Shown piece after piece: positions 27,601 through 35,777 of a stretch of DNA of 59,879 nucleotides. Below the pieces are notes generated by a model, which saw nothing but the letters and a program-made list of their open reading frames with translations, did not search any database and had not been told where the DNA came from. The DNA comes from an uncultured Lachnoanaerobaculum sp. (GTDB lineage: Bacteria; Bacillota; Clostridia; Lachnospirales; Lachnospiraceae). The stretch covers positions 1 through 59,879 of the forward strand of contig CAMQCZ010000010.1 in assembly GCA_946999385.1 (NCBI GenBank), read 5' to 3'. The first letter of the stretch is position 1. Every line of letters begins with the position of its first letter. A program made the translations under genes and the position numbers.

Positions 27601-27986
27601 AAGCTTTTTCTATACCATGCAACACCTGCAGGTAAATATCCGCTTTCAGCCTCCATTTGCTTTGAAAATTCTTGTTCGATACTATAATCATGAGGTAAAT
27701 TTAATTCTCTCCACAAAGAATCATTGAAGCTCTTATCTTCAGCACCTACAATATTTTCTTTTATAAATTTCCAATTTTCATCAAATTCTTGCGTCCTAAT
27801 TTTATCACTATATTCATTAGGATATATTATTTCCGGTGAAGAGCTGGTTTGAAAGCTTATTTCTTGCTTATCATCAGATATATTAAAATTTTGTATATAA
27901 GCAAAAGCATCCATTTTAATACTACTAAATATCAAAATAGATGTAATAAACAAAGCAATAATTTTTTTTGATTTAATTTTAGTCAT
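21690..27986 (-). CDS. Large secreted GH2 beta-galactosidase-like enzyme with CBM32 and cell-wall-binding modules
   Basis: 2,098 aa. Signal peptide (KKIIALFITSILIFSS ... AFA, about 1-32); then a GH2 sugar-binding jelly roll, Ig-like and TIM-barrel core (about 45-650). The acid/base Glu is E477 in WSLGNEIFE and the probable nucleophile is E565 in YGSETASS; VWTGFDYIGEP follows. After that come a DUF4982-like region, bacterial Ig-like domains (about 790-1070), two F5/8 type C (CBM32-like) domains (about 1085-1250 and 1340-1490), an InlB-type repeat (EIIFEDYDGTQISKQYVG), a FIVAR-like helical segment, and C-terminal choline-binding-like WYxxxxGxxxxGW repeats (about 1970-2090). It resembles BgaA-type streptococcal galactosidases but has wall-binding repeats in place of LPXTG. 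I take ATG 27986 after AGGGGGA. Likely trims beta-galactosides on host glycans or plant sugars. Confidence 0.85.
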   Translation of the reverse strand: MTKIKSKKIIALFITSILIFSSIKMDAFAYIQNFNISDDKQEISFQTSSSPEIIYPNEYSDKIRTQEFDENWKFIKENIVGAEDKSFNDSLWRELNLPHDYSIEQEFSKQMEAESGYLPAGVAWYRKSFTLPKTAKDKNIRLDFGGIYMNATIYLNGRKLGIHHYGYTPFSFDISEYVDFDNENILAIKVDHQIPSSRWYSGSGIYRSVKLTITDKLHIALNGIKIDMPDLKENTTNSTLSIKTVLENDFKEEKIVKVVNTIYEKDKEDEIASVSSQDIKLEKNKVEEIALETNIKNPKLWNIEDPNLYTVKTEIKVGEDIVDTEYTDFGFRYFEFDKQKGFSLNGKNIKLKGVCMHHDQGALGAVANKSAIKRQLEILKDMGCNSIRVTHNPAAKELLELSDELGMLIVDEAFDGWHKMKNGNINDYSRWFNQAIESDNKILGATKNMKWYEFDLAAMINSGYNHPSIIMWSLGNEIFEGTNGSEDGYEDIAQKLVETASKIDKTRLVTIGDNRLKNNSTTWSVNAKVDEAISKNGVVGLNYANGNDYENWHRLKPEWKLYGSETASSVNSRGIYKINAYKGKNFYKQLTSYDKSKVVWGAFAAEAWLEIIKRDFIAGEYVWTGFDYIGEPTLWNGTAPGAQGSWPSPKNSYFGIIDTAGLPKDSFYLYRSLWNKDSTTLHILPVWNEDLIEKSSDGKVPVVVYSNAKSVRLFLTPKNGEEREIGFKSFSNVKSNNNLYEYQIYQGSDKSGKEYENLYFTFNVPYEEGSLRAIAYSDEAGTIAINDTVGRNEVKTNKVAKKIVLKQYKEENDVYADGKSLAYFEINVVDEDGNLVPDSEADIKFDVTGEGKLVGLDNGNPIDHTSYKSNRRRVFGGKGIAIVQTSKTKGEIKLQAVSEGLESACITIESKEKENKENKENKVKSFYFSKNYYVKKGHYPILPEAVKVTYTDDTYKEEKVTWDNIKDDQLNKVGIFELKGVLESGKEIFININIIDKIASLLNYSSNTQKNVKPILPSSRPAVLENGDILKVNFPIKWEEPSDSVYENVGIVTIRGTANVLGEILNVSANIRVQEESIQLGANIANQALELRQELEGANPSDTLNAIIDGNTNMNSNLNGGINRSLWSNYNAAQTGKTKSDIIFKYATQQRLGRVKIYFAKDANSLRYPDANSTKLYISEDGTNYTQIIAKEDIAKEEISTNVKLYTYDFSPKTFTFLKVEINNSTKNEGMSLKPCTGITELELNTALGSYKTYDTLDLDKLEINDVEYDKESLKSKNIYTPALYIDSIKMLGKDNCSTTFIRNRENDNKAYIIIESEDNSKRRKIVINLDSDEVLENADYAGRDYPYKNMNIEVGNYQNNEGPDNTNDGNIDTLWHTLWHKDSPLAERWILMELDKESLIDGLRYYSRNGQSNGRVGDYKIYISSDKQAWTEVKHGKWENQAGWKMADFKPINAKYVKLEGVNTYGDGNQQNKFMSASEIRVKLAKATINISDKNTNAKAYLEQDKYLKDDIKAPIKPMAKLLIDNKELKYGLDYKIKYENNERTGIAYAIVKGILKYSGEIKLAFKITSSLSRDVFVEDGTILEAGLKKSKSSFEKGEEVRVKAAEKEGLEFAYWQISPGGLSISNKNNKEISFNMPDHSVKLKAVYQKDGKREAIAYTDTFPNNWFANADEKDMKDILEDLNLNSNNVNLKLNMVKSDKNKLKATKSDAEADIDIDNEKAFYISGELLKEELVDGKFISKPITEAKTLKVTIELPKKNRNKKDYKLLSYKKDGNEVVSEFVDYSENDGFISFMLSTDRIYGIFYKKTYEIIFEDYDGTQISKQYVGIGEMPEIPQPPERKNYNFVSWDKEVKIATVNKKYKAIYEMSGEELEKIKEKLGLVVEEIRNKMIGFENAYTDSSMRKLERELLKGENLLEDCNNIIKLERQIQSIINAYNRLEKKSYSNTSSSGSSSYSAQSISANKSNYEILKGSWQRKGDKWQFYKYNKLIKNQWAYDVRGSKKIWYLFDEDGFLHTGWYKNKYNQWFYLEENDEATQGQMQLGWKWIKSKDGKMRCYYFEENGTIAGSLLVDTIVDNKYTINANGAWTVNGIEQIR

Positions 27987-28221
27987 AAAATCCCCCTTCA
28001 TAAATCTACTTATATATACACTATAATATTTTTATTTTAGCGGATTTTCTATATGTTTTTTTTGGTATTTTATATATTTTTTTATTTTTTATATATAAAT
28101 ATCTTATTAATGTATAATATATTCTTGATTTGTATATTTTTTTGTGAGTTATGCTTATATATTACTTATTGCAAAATTTGCCTGATCATCAATATAAAAT
28201 ATTAAATTTAATTAAAAAATA

Positions 28222-28247
28222 ACCGAAGCTTATATATAAGCTTCGGT
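28222..28247 (-). terminator. Terminator of the SCIFF-secDF-tgt-yajC unit
   Basis: A perfect 26-base palindrome (ACCGAAGCTTATA and its complement), followed on the minus strand by TATTTTTTAA. It begins 7 bases beyond the yajC stop. Confidence 0.9.
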
Positions 28248-28253
28248 CAAATA

Positions 28254-28538
28254 TTATGCTTCTCTTTTTTCTAATTCTACTATAGCTGTCTTTTTCATAG
28301 GTATTCTGCAATTTTTATTATTTCCAAACTCTACAATAACTGTATCATCTGTGATATCTATCAAAATACCATAGAAACCTGCTGATGTCAAAACGGTATC
28401 TCCAACCTCCATACTTGACATTAAATTAGCAATTCTTTTCTTTTCTTTTTGATTAGGTCTATATGCCATAAAATACATCATTAAAACAAATGCAACTAAA
28501 TATATTATAAGCACACCACCACCTTGAATTGAAGCCAT
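28254..28538 (-). CDS. yajC: Sec translocase accessory subunit YajC
   Basis: 94 aa, one N-terminal transmembrane helix (about 7-25) followed by the YRPNQKEKKRIANLMSSMEVGDTVLTSAGFYG cytoplasmic domain typical of YajC. It assists SecDF. The gene order secDF-tgt-yajC is the classic one; it lies 9 bases after tgt. Confidence 0.93.
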   Translation of the reverse strand: MASIQGGGVLIIYLVAFVLMMYFMAYRPNQKEKKRIANLMSSMEVGDTVLTSAGFYGILIDITDDTVIVEFGNNKNCRIPMKKTAIVELEKREA

Positions 28539-28547
28539 ATACTCCTC

Positions 28548-29693
28548 CTAATTATCCTTAGCTAATACTCCAGCTAATTTATCTTTTTTATATTCTGCAT
28601 AGCTTCCATTTTTTATTGCTATACGAATCTCAGTCATCATTGTATTATAAAAATATAAATTATGCAATACACAAAGCCTCATACCAAGCATTTCTTTAGC
28701 CTTCAATAAATGCCTTATATAAGCTCTTGAATATGATTTACAAGCCGGACATTGACAACCTTCTTCTATAGGTCTTTTATCTAATTCAAATTTTTTATTA
28801 AACAAATTTAACTTGCCATAATTAGTGTAAACATGACCATGTCTACCATTTCTACTTGGATAAACACAATCAAAAAAATCTACTCCTCTTTCTACAGACT
28901 CTAAAATATTAGCAGGTGTTCCGACACCCATAAGATATACGGGTTTATCCTCAGGTAAATAAGGAATAACATCCTCTATAGTATTATACATTTGCTCATG
29001 AGTTTCACCTACTGCCAGACCGCCTATTGCATAGCCGTCCAAATCCAAATCTGTAATTTTTTTAGCTTGCTCTATCCTTATATCCTTAATAATACCGCCT
29101 TGATTAATTCCGAATAAAAGCTGATTTTTATTTATTGTATCTTCCAACTGATTTAATCTATTCATTTCATTCTTACATCTTTGTAACCAACGAAATGTTC
29201 TGTCTACAGAATTTTGGATATAAGTCCTATCTGCTAATGCCGGAGGGCATTCATCAAAAGCCATTGCTATAGTTGAAGCAAGATTTGATTGTATCTGCAT
29301 ACTTTCCTCAGGACCCATAAAAATTTTTCTTCCATCTATATGAGAATTAAAGCTAACTCCTGCTTCTGTAATTTTTCTAAGCTTAGCTAAAGAAAAAACT
29401 TGAAAACCTCCTGAGTCTGTTAATATAGGCTTATCCCAATTCATAAATTTATGTAAGCCGCCAAATTCCTTTATTAATTTATCACCCGTTCTGACATGTA
29501 AATGATAAGTATTTGATAATTCTACCTGTGTGCCTATTTGTCTTAAATCATCAGTAGAAACTGCACCTTTGATAGCCGCTATAGTTCCTACATTCATAAA
29601 TACCGGAGTTTCTATGCTTCCATGTACAGTATCCAATATTGCAGACTTTGCATTTTTATCCTTTGCTACAACCTTATAAGATATTTTTTTCAC
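28548..29693 (-). CDS. tgt: tRNA-guanine transglycosylase (queuine tRNA-ribosyltransferase)
   Basis: 381 aa; swaps guanine-34 of GUN-anticodon tRNAs for preQ1. Visible: the catalytic Asp in LTDSGGFQVFSL, the second Asp in FFDCVYPSRNGRHGHVYT, and the zinc site CQCPACKSYSRAYIRHL ... H near the C-terminus. The start is GTG 29693; its G is shared with the TAG stop of secDF (TAGTG), a one-base overlap. Confidence 0.96.
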   Translation of the reverse strand: MKKISYKVVAKDKNAKSAILDTVHGSIETPVFMNVGTIAAIKGAVSTDDLRQIGTQVELSNTYHLHVRTGDKLIKEFGGLHKFMNWDKPILTDSGGFQVFSLAKLRKITEAGVSFNSHIDGRKIFMGPEESMQIQSNLASTIAMAFDECPPALADRTYIQNSVDRTFRWLQRCKNEMNRLNQLEDTINKNQLLFGINQGGIIKDIRIEQAKKITDLDLDGYAIGGLAVGETHEQMYNTIEDVIPYLPEDKPVYLMGVGTPANILESVERGVDFFDCVYPSRNGRHGHVYTNYGKLNLFNKKFELDKRPIEEGCQCPACKSYSRAYIRHLLKAKEMLGMRLCVLHNLYFYNTMMTEIRIAIKNGSYAEYKKDKLAGVLAKDN

Positions 29694-31825
29694 TATTTTT
29701 TTCTAATTTCCTTTACTTTTTTTAATACATACCACATAGCACCGGCAAGACAAACTGATGAATAAGTTCCTATCACTATACCTGCCATAAGTGGTAAAGC
29801 AAACTCTCTTATAGATGATACTCCTACTATATAAAGCACAAGTATCATTATAAATGTTGTAAGACTTGAATTTATACTTCTTGTAATAGTTTGTGTAACA
29901 CTAAGATTTACTAATTCCTCTATGCTAAGCTTAGTCTTTTCAGCTTTATTTTCCCTAATTCTATCAAATATAACGATAGTAGCATTAATAGAATATCCGA
30001 CTATTGTAAGTATGCAAGCTATAAAGGTAGAACCTACACTCCATCTAAATAATGCATATAAGGCAATAACAACTAAAACATCATGAACCAAAGCAAGAAC
30101 TGAAGAAGCTGCAAATCTAATATCCTTAAATCTGAACCATATATATAAAAGCATCAAAATTGTTGATAATATTGTTGCAACAAGGGCATCCTTCTTCATT
30201 TCTCCGCTTACAGTAGCTGAAATACTCTCTGCTGTGATTTTTTGATCATCAACTCCGAAATTTTCTACTAAAGCTTTATTTAAGCTTTCTCTTTCATCTT
30301 TATTTAATGACCTGGTTTTTATTATAACCTCTTTTGTTCCCTTAACCTTTGTAGTTTGAGTGGCTGTATCCTTTGTAACCTCGTCTACTACAGGCTTAAC
30401 CTTTTTAGACAAATCATCTAATGATAAATCTTCATTAAAGGTTACATTTGTAAGTGTACCGCCTTTAAAATCTATTCCATAGCTGAACAAATCACCTATC
30501 TTAGCTTTATTAATACCCATTCCTACAAAACCTAATATTATTACTAAAAGTGAAGCTGCAAAAAATATCTTTCTCTTTCCTATAAAATTTATAGGCTTTC
30601 TTTCAAACTTTGTTCCATATAATATAGGATTATTCAAGCCTATAGCAACAAAAGCATTTATTATAAATCTTGTTACAAATAAAGCTGTAAACATAGATAA
30701 TAAGATTCCAAGTGCCAATGTTTGTGCAAATCCCTTAACTGTACCTGAACCCTTAAAATATAATACCGCAGCTGCAATAAGTGTTGTAATATTTCCATCC
30801 AATATAGCTGATAAAGCCTTATTAAATCCTAATTTAACAGCCTTTTCAATACTTTTACCAAGGGCAATTTCCTCTTTTATTCTTGTAAATATAATAACAT
30901 TAGCATCAACAGCCATACCTATTGAAAGTAAGATACCCGCTATACCCGGTAATGTAAGTGTAATTTCATTATTAAAGGCTTCCAAAAAGCAAGCTGTGAG
31001 TGAAATATAAATACCCAGTGCAATTACACTTGCAAGACCTGGAAGACGATAAACTAAAATCATAAAGATTGCTAAAATAATAAAACCTATAAGACCGGCA
31101 AGTAAGCTGCTGGATATAGCCTCTTGACCAAGCTTAGCACCAACAACATTACTACGCAGCTCTTCAAGTTCAAGTGATAAAGAGCCTATACGTATAAAGG
31201 ATGATAAATTCTGAGCACTTTCATAGCTTTCCATACCATCTATAACTGCTTGTCCACCTGTTATCGCCTGTTTTACAACAGGAGATGAAATAATTTTCCC
31301 GTCATATACTATTGATATTTGCTTACCTACATTTGCACTTGTAGCATCTGCAAAAGCTTTTGCACCATCATCAGTAAATGTTAATTCTACAACATAGCTG
31401 TTTTTTCCACCCTTATTCTCCTGAATAATACCGGCTTTTGCATTTTTAACCTGTGTACCGTCTATAAGCTTATTTCCATCTGCATCTTGAAAATACAATG
31501 ATCCGGGCTTTCCTAAGGACTCTAAAATAGAATTGGCATCACTTACACCCGGTATATCTATATTTATACGATTGTTACCCTCTTTATAAACCTCAGCTTC
31601 CGTAGAGTAATTTTGCACCCTTTGCTGCAATTTATATATAGTATCGGACATCTGCTCAGGGCTGGGATTTTCATCAAGAGCCTGATAAGTAATACTCACT
31701 CCTCCGGCTAAATCCAAGCCTAATTTTATACTTGAAACACTTATATAAGCTACATATGATAGTGCAAAAAATACTATAATAGCTATAAGTATTTTTAGTA
31801 TACCGATATTCTTTGTATTCTTCAT
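29693..31825 (-). CDS. secDF: Protein-export membrane protein SecDF (fusion)
   Basis: 710 aa, SecD and SecF joined in one chain as in many Firmicutes; 12 predicted transmembrane helices. The SecD part has the hallmark GLDLAGGVSITYQ near residue 35 and the SecF part starts near residue 430 with YGIDFKGGTLTNV. It uses the proton or sodium gradient to finish protein export. I prefer ATG 31825, 8 bases after AAAGGAG, over one eight codons upstream; this gives a 13-base gap from the maturase gene. Confidence 0.95.
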   Translation of the reverse strand: MKNTKNIGILKILIAIIVFFALSYVAYISVSSIKLGLDLAGGVSITYQALDENPSPEQMSDTIYKLQQRVQNYSTEAEVYKEGNNRINIDIPGVSDANSILESLGKPGSLYFQDADGNKLIDGTQVKNAKAGIIQENKGGKNSYVVELTFTDDGAKAFADATSANVGKQISIVYDGKIISSPVVKQAITGGQAVIDGMESYESAQNLSSFIRIGSLSLELEELRSNVVGAKLGQEAISSSLLAGLIGFIILAIFMILVYRLPGLASVIALGIYISLTACFLEAFNNEITLTLPGIAGILLSIGMAVDANVIIFTRIKEEIALGKSIEKAVKLGFNKALSAILDGNITTLIAAAVLYFKGSGTVKGFAQTLALGILLSMFTALFVTRFIINAFVAIGLNNPILYGTKFERKPINFIGKRKIFFAASLLVIILGFVGMGINKAKIGDLFSYGIDFKGGTLTNVTFNEDLSLDDLSKKVKPVVDEVTKDTATQTTKVKGTKEVIIKTRSLNKDERESLNKALVENFGVDDQKITAESISATVSGEMKKDALVATILSTILMLLYIWFRFKDIRFAASSVLALVHDVLVVIALYALFRWSVGSTFIACILTIVGYSINATIVIFDRIRENKAEKTKLSIEELVNLSVTQTITRSINSSLTTFIMILVLYIVGVSSIREFALPLMAGIVIGTYSSVCLAGAMWYVLKKVKEIRKK

Positions 31826-31838
31826 AACTTTTTCTCCT

Positions 31839-33242
31839 TTAATTTTCATCAGCCATAGCCGCTTTTATCATAATTGCACATTCTATACGTTTTTTTTGCA
31901 ATTCACATCCTATATCATAGGTATCTGTTATATCCTTATGAAAGCTGTATGAATTTGCCGCACAACCACCACTACAATAAAATCTTGCAAAGCATTCCCT
32001 GCACTTTGGCTTAGCATATACATTGCAAAGCTTAAATTCATTACATATATCCGTCTTTGTTATTCCGTCATATACATTACCAAGTAAAAATTCTTCCTTA
32101 CCGACAAATTGATGACAAGGATAAAAATCACCCCATGGTGTAACTGCCAAATATTCCGTACCTGAGCCACAGCCTGAAAGTCTTTTAGCAACACAAGGAC
32201 CTTGCTTTAAATCTATATTGAAATGAAAGAAATTAAAGCCCTTACCTTCTTTTTTCCTTTTGATATATTCTTTTGCCAATTTATCATATTCTCTTTTTAT
32301 TATAGGAATATCTTCCCATCTTATAGAATATTGTGTATCATCTTCACCAACAACAGGCTCCATTGAGGTTTGCTTAAAGCCTAAATCTGCAAAGTGTAAA
32401 ACATCCTTTGAAAATTCAAGATTATTTCTGGTAAATGTTCCTCTAATATAATAATCCTTTATACCTTCTCTTGTTGTTGCAAACTTTTGAAATTTAGGTA
32501 CTATTATATCATAGCTTCCTTTTCCTGATCTTGTAGGTCTCATACAGTCATTTACTTCTTTTCTACCATCCAATGAAAGAACAACATTACTCATTTCCTT
32601 ATTAGCAAATTCCATAACCTCATCATTTAAAAGCATACCGTTAGTTGTAAGTGTAAATCTGAATTTTTTATCATATTTTTCTTCTTTGCTACGACCATAT
32701 TCAACAATCTTCTTTACAACCTTCCAATTCATCAAAGGCTCTCCGCCAAAAAAATCAACCTCTAAATTACGCCTGTTACCGGAATTTTCTATAAGAAAAT
32801 CTATAGCCTTTTGACCTACTTCATAACTCATAAGAGCACGCCTGCCATGATATTCTCCCTCTTCTGCAAAGCAATATTTACAAGCCAAATTACAATCATG
32901 TGCAATGTGTAAGCAAAGTGCCTTAACAACAGTTTTTCTTGCTTTAAAATCTCTAACATAAACCTCATAGGTATCTTTTGTAAATAATTCTTCAAGATTA
33001 ATTAATTCCTGCATATCAGCTATACATTCATTAATATCTTCTATTTTATAACCTCGCTTCAAAAGGTTCTCTATTATAGTGTTCTTTATATTTTCACTCA
33101 AGATTATAGGCTTTTCTATTTCTCCTATAAGCTCTTGCGCTACATCAATGGCATTATATAATATCTCATCAACAACATGAACCGAGCCTGAATTAACATC
33201 AAGAACAATATAATAGCCATTGTTTATATATTTATGAATCAC
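31839..33242 (-). CDS. SCIFF peptide maturase, radical SAM/SPASM thioether-forming enzyme
   Basis: 467 aa. An N-terminal region (about 1-90) resembles a RiPP-recognition domain. The radical SAM core carries the 4Fe-4S motif CNLACKYC (C117, C121, C124). The C-terminal SPASM/twitch region binds auxiliary clusters through many Cys (GPCVAKRLSGCGSGTE ... DFYPCHQF ... CNVYAKPKCRECFARFYCSGGC). The family crosslinks Cys sulfurs of the SCIFF peptide to backbone alpha carbons, a sactipeptide/ranthipeptide-type modification. The precursor gene is 91 bases upstream. The linkage to secDF is conserved in Clostridia, but the role of the product is unsettled. Confidence 0.93.
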   Translation of the reverse strand: MIHKYINNGYYIVLDVNSGSVHVVDEILYNAIDVAQELIGEIEKPIILSENIKNTIIENLLKRGYKIEDINECIADMQELINLEELFTKDTYEVYVRDFKARKTVVKALCLHIAHDCNLACKYCFAEEGEYHGRRALMSYEVGQKAIDFLIENSGNRRNLEVDFFGGEPLMNWKVVKKIVEYGRSKEEKYDKKFRFTLTTNGMLLNDEVMEFANKEMSNVVLSLDGRKEVNDCMRPTRSGKGSYDIIVPKFQKFATTREGIKDYYIRGTFTRNNLEFSKDVLHFADLGFKQTSMEPVVGEDDTQYSIRWEDIPIIKREYDKLAKEYIKRKKEGKGFNFFHFNIDLKQGPCVAKRLSGCGSGTEYLAVTPWGDFYPCHQFVGKEEFLLGNVYDGITKTDICNEFKLCNVYAKPKCRECFARFYCSGGCAANSYSFHKDITDTYDIGCELQKKRIECAIMIKAAMADEN

Positions 33243-33298
33243 TCCTTATTTCCTCTTTTCTAATTTAAAATCTAATATTACACAAATAAGCCCTACCC

Positions 33299-33325
33299 TC
33301 AAAAAAGAAAGCAGGACCTTCGTTT
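33299..33325 (-). terminator. Weak attenuator between the SCIFF peptide and its maturase
   Basis: Minus strand GAAGG-TCCTG-CTTTC followed by TTTTTT: a 5-bp stem (one G-U pair) with a T run, 9 bases after the SCIFF stop. It would lower maturase expression relative to the precursor. Confidence 0.45.
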
Positions 33326-33333
33326 CATAATTA

Positions 33334-33480
33334 TTATCTATCAGGATTTTCACAACCTTGGTTACCAACTGTACAAGAAGTCTTGCAAGCTGATTGACAG
33401 GATGTTTGACATTCTCCACAACCTCCACGCTTTAGGCTTTGCTTAAGCGTTTTTTCATTTAATGTCTTAACGTGCTTCAT
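33334..33480 (-). CDS. SCIFF RiPP precursor peptide (six cysteines in forty-five)
   Basis: 48 aa, found by reading the maturase upstream region. The leader MKHVKTLNEKTLKQSLKRGG is followed by a core with Cys at 21, 24, 28, 32, 36 and 43 (CGECQTSCQSACKTSCTVG). This is nearly identical to the SCIFF family. The C32/T37 pair matches the Cys-Thr crosslink reported for a characterised SCIFF peptide. ATG 33480 follows a strong AAAGGAGATATT site. First gene of the SCIFF-maturase-secDF-tgt-yajC unit, with its own promoter. The 60-aa open frame that overlaps it at 33246-33428 is a shadow. Confidence 0.95.
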   Translation of the reverse strand: MKHVKTLNEKTLKQSLKRGGCGECQTSCQSACKTSCTVGNQGCENPDR

Positions 33481-33600
33481 AATATCTCCTTTCTATACAG
33501 CCTTCATATAAGCTTCCACCCTTTAATATAAATCTTAAGGAGCTTTTGGCAATTTGTGTACCGGAAAAACTAATAACAAAGACCAACTAAAGTATAAAAA

Positions 33601-33629
33601 AGTATATCATATTAAAAATTAATTATCAA
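33601..33629 (-). promoter_or_regulatory. Promoter of the SCIFF operon
   Basis: Minus strand TTGATA (33624-33629), 17-base spacer, TATACT (33601-33606); starts just past the glnN stop codon. The leader to the SCIFF ATG is about 115 bases. Confidence 0.65.
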
Positions 33630-33634
33630 GAATT

Positions 33635-35752
33635 TTATAATTCAAACATTAAATCACCGTAGCTTGGCATAGGCCATAAATCCTTATCAACTATAAGCTC
33701 AGCCTTATCAACACTTTCACGTAGATTTTTCATAAGCCCTCTAATAAGCTCACTTGATTTGAAGGCTCTTTCTTTAATATCTTTTATATTTGATGTTTCA
33801 ATACAGCCTTCCTTAAGCTTTGAATTATTATGTTCTATTTTAGTAAGTAAAGCACTTATTTTTAATAAAAGCTCTTTTTGAACACTTGTATCTGCCTGCT
33901 TACAAGCACATTGAACATTATTAATTGAGACTGCTATATTATTTATAAATTTTATTATTGCCGGAATTATAAGCTTATCAGTCATTTCAATCATAGTTTT
34001 AGCTTCTATATTTATTATCTTTGTATAATTTTCATATTCTATTTCTTTTCTTGATATAAGCTCAGCCCTTGTAAATACCTTAAAATCCTCAAAAAGCTTT
34101 ATTGCTTTATCTGTTGTTAAGGCAGAGATAGCCTCTACTGTTGTAGCAATATTTGGTAATCCTCGCTTTTTTGCCTCTTGAATCCATTCCTTGGAATATC
34201 CATTTCCATTAAAAATAATCCTTCTATGCTTAGACAAAAGCTCCTTTATTAAATCATGTACTTTCTCATCAAAATTATCGGCTTTTTCCAAAATATCTGC
34301 AGCCTCTTTAAAGCTCTGAGCAACTATAGTATTTAATACTATATTGCTTGAAGCTACAGAATCTGATGAACCTACCATTCTAAATTCAAACTTATTATTT
34401 GTAAATGCAAATGGTGAGGTTCTATTTCTATCTGTTGCATCCTTTTCCAAATCAGGCAAGGTATTGACTCCGGTTTTTAAAATACCGCCTTTTTTTGAAT
34501 GAGTAGCAAAGCCTGTTTGAGTAAGCTGATCAATAACATCCTCTAATTGCTCTCCGACAAAAATTGAAATTATAGCAGGGGGAGCTTCACTTGAGCCTAA
34601 ACGATGATCATTTCCTGCTATAGCCGCTGATTGTCTAAGTAAGTCTGCATGCTTATCTACTGCACTAATTATACAAGCTAATACTAACAAAAATTGTATA
34701 TTTTCATGAGGCGTATCGCCGGGATTCAATAAATTAATTCCTGTATCAGTACAAATAGACCAATTATTATGTTTACCTGAACCATTAACACCCTCAAAAG
34801 GCTTTTCATGTAAAAGACAGGCAAGACCATGTCTATTTGAAATCTTTTTTAATGTTTCCATTACAAGCTGATTATGATCCACTGTTCTATTGACCTGCTC
34901 ATATACTGAAGCAAGCTCATGCTGAGCAGGGGCAACCTCATTATGCTGAGTTTTAGCCGGAACTCCCAGCTTCCACAATTCATGATTGACCTCATTCATA
35001 TATGAAGCTACTCTTTCACTAATACTCGCATAATAATGATCCTCCATTTCCTGTCCTTTAGGCGGCATGGAGCCGAATAATGTTCTGCCTGTATAAACTA
35101 AATCTAAGCGTTTTAAATATTTTTCTCTGTCAACTACAAAATATTCCTGTTCTGCACCTACACAAGTGATAATCTTTTTAGCATCTACATTTCCAAACAA
35201 ACGAATAATTCTTAATGCCTGCTCATTTATAACCTGCATAGATCTAAGAAGAGGTGTTTTTTTATCTAATGCTTCATCCTTGTATGAACAAAAGGCTGTA
35301 GGTATGCATAATGTTACCCCTAAAGCATCCTCCCTTAAAAAAGCCGGTGATGTACAATCCCAAGCTGTATAACCTCTAGCCTCAAATGTAGCACGAAGTC
35401 CCCCTGATGGAAAGCTTGATGCATCTGATTCACCCTTTGTAAGCTCTTTAGCTGAAAATTCCATTATAACTTTTCCATTGGCATTTGGAGCAGAAATAAA
35501 AGATTCCTGTTTTTCAGCTGTAATCCCTGTAAGTGGCTGAAACCAATGTGTATAATGTGTAGCCCCTCTTTCTATAGCCCATTCTTTCATAGCATGTGCT
35601 ACAGCTCCGGCTATGCTTACATCAAGCTGAGCTCCGTCCTCTATAGTCTTTTTTAATTTTTTATATATATCACTTGGCAATTTTTCTTGCATTAGTGCAT
35701 CATTAAATACATTACATCCAAAAAAATCAGATATTAGCTGTGATTTTTCCAT
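33635..35752 (-). CDS. glnN: Type III glutamine synthetase
   Basis: 705 aa, the ~75-kDa GSIII type and not the ~450-aa GSI. Makes glutamine from glutamate, ammonia and ATP. Features: FNDALMQEKLP near the N-terminus, CVGAEQEYFVVDRE (metal-binding Glu residues), HNEVAPAQHELA, the ATP/Glu region KPFEGVNGSGKHNNWSI, and EAPPAIISIFVGEQLED. A long helical C-terminal region follows. ATG 35752 is preceded by CAGGAG. Its 5' leader holds a 10-bp hairpin (35778-35809). No own promoter is evident; it may be read from thrC-fba. Confidence 0.95.
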   Translation of the reverse strand: MEKSQLISDFFGCNVFNDALMQEKLPSDIYKKLKKTIEDGAQLDVSIAGAVAHAMKEWAIERGATHYTHWFQPLTGITAEKQESFISAPNANGKVIMEFSAKELTKGESDASSFPSGGLRATFEARGYTAWDCTSPAFLREDALGVTLCIPTAFCSYKDEALDKKTPLLRSMQVINEQALRIIRLFGNVDAKKIITCVGAEQEYFVVDREKYLKRLDLVYTGRTLFGSMPPKGQEMEDHYYASISERVASYMNEVNHELWKLGVPAKTQHNEVAPAQHELASVYEQVNRTVDHNQLVMETLKKISNRHGLACLLHEKPFEGVNGSGKHNNWSICTDTGINLLNPGDTPHENIQFLLVLACIISAVDKHADLLRQSAAIAGNDHRLGSSEAPPAIISIFVGEQLEDVIDQLTQTGFATHSKKGGILKTGVNTLPDLEKDATDRNRTSPFAFTNNKFEFRMVGSSDSVASSNIVLNTIVAQSFKEAADILEKADNFDEKVHDLIKELLSKHRRIIFNGNGYSKEWIQEAKKRGLPNIATTVEAISALTTDKAIKLFEDFKVFTRAELISRKEIEYENYTKIINIEAKTMIEMTDKLIIPAIIKFINNIAVSINNVQCACKQADTSVQKELLLKISALLTKIEHNNSKLKEGCIETSNIKDIKERAFKSSELIRGLMKNLRESVDKAELIVDKDLWPMPSYGDLMFEL

Positions 35753-35777
35753 AAATTCTCCTGAAAATCATTTATTT

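Noticed and set aside
33246..33428. 60-residue open frame on the minus strand between the maturase and SCIFF start
   Set aside because: It overlaps the SCIFF gene in another frame, has no ribosome site of its own, and its peptide is unlike any family; the SCIFF frame explains the DNA.
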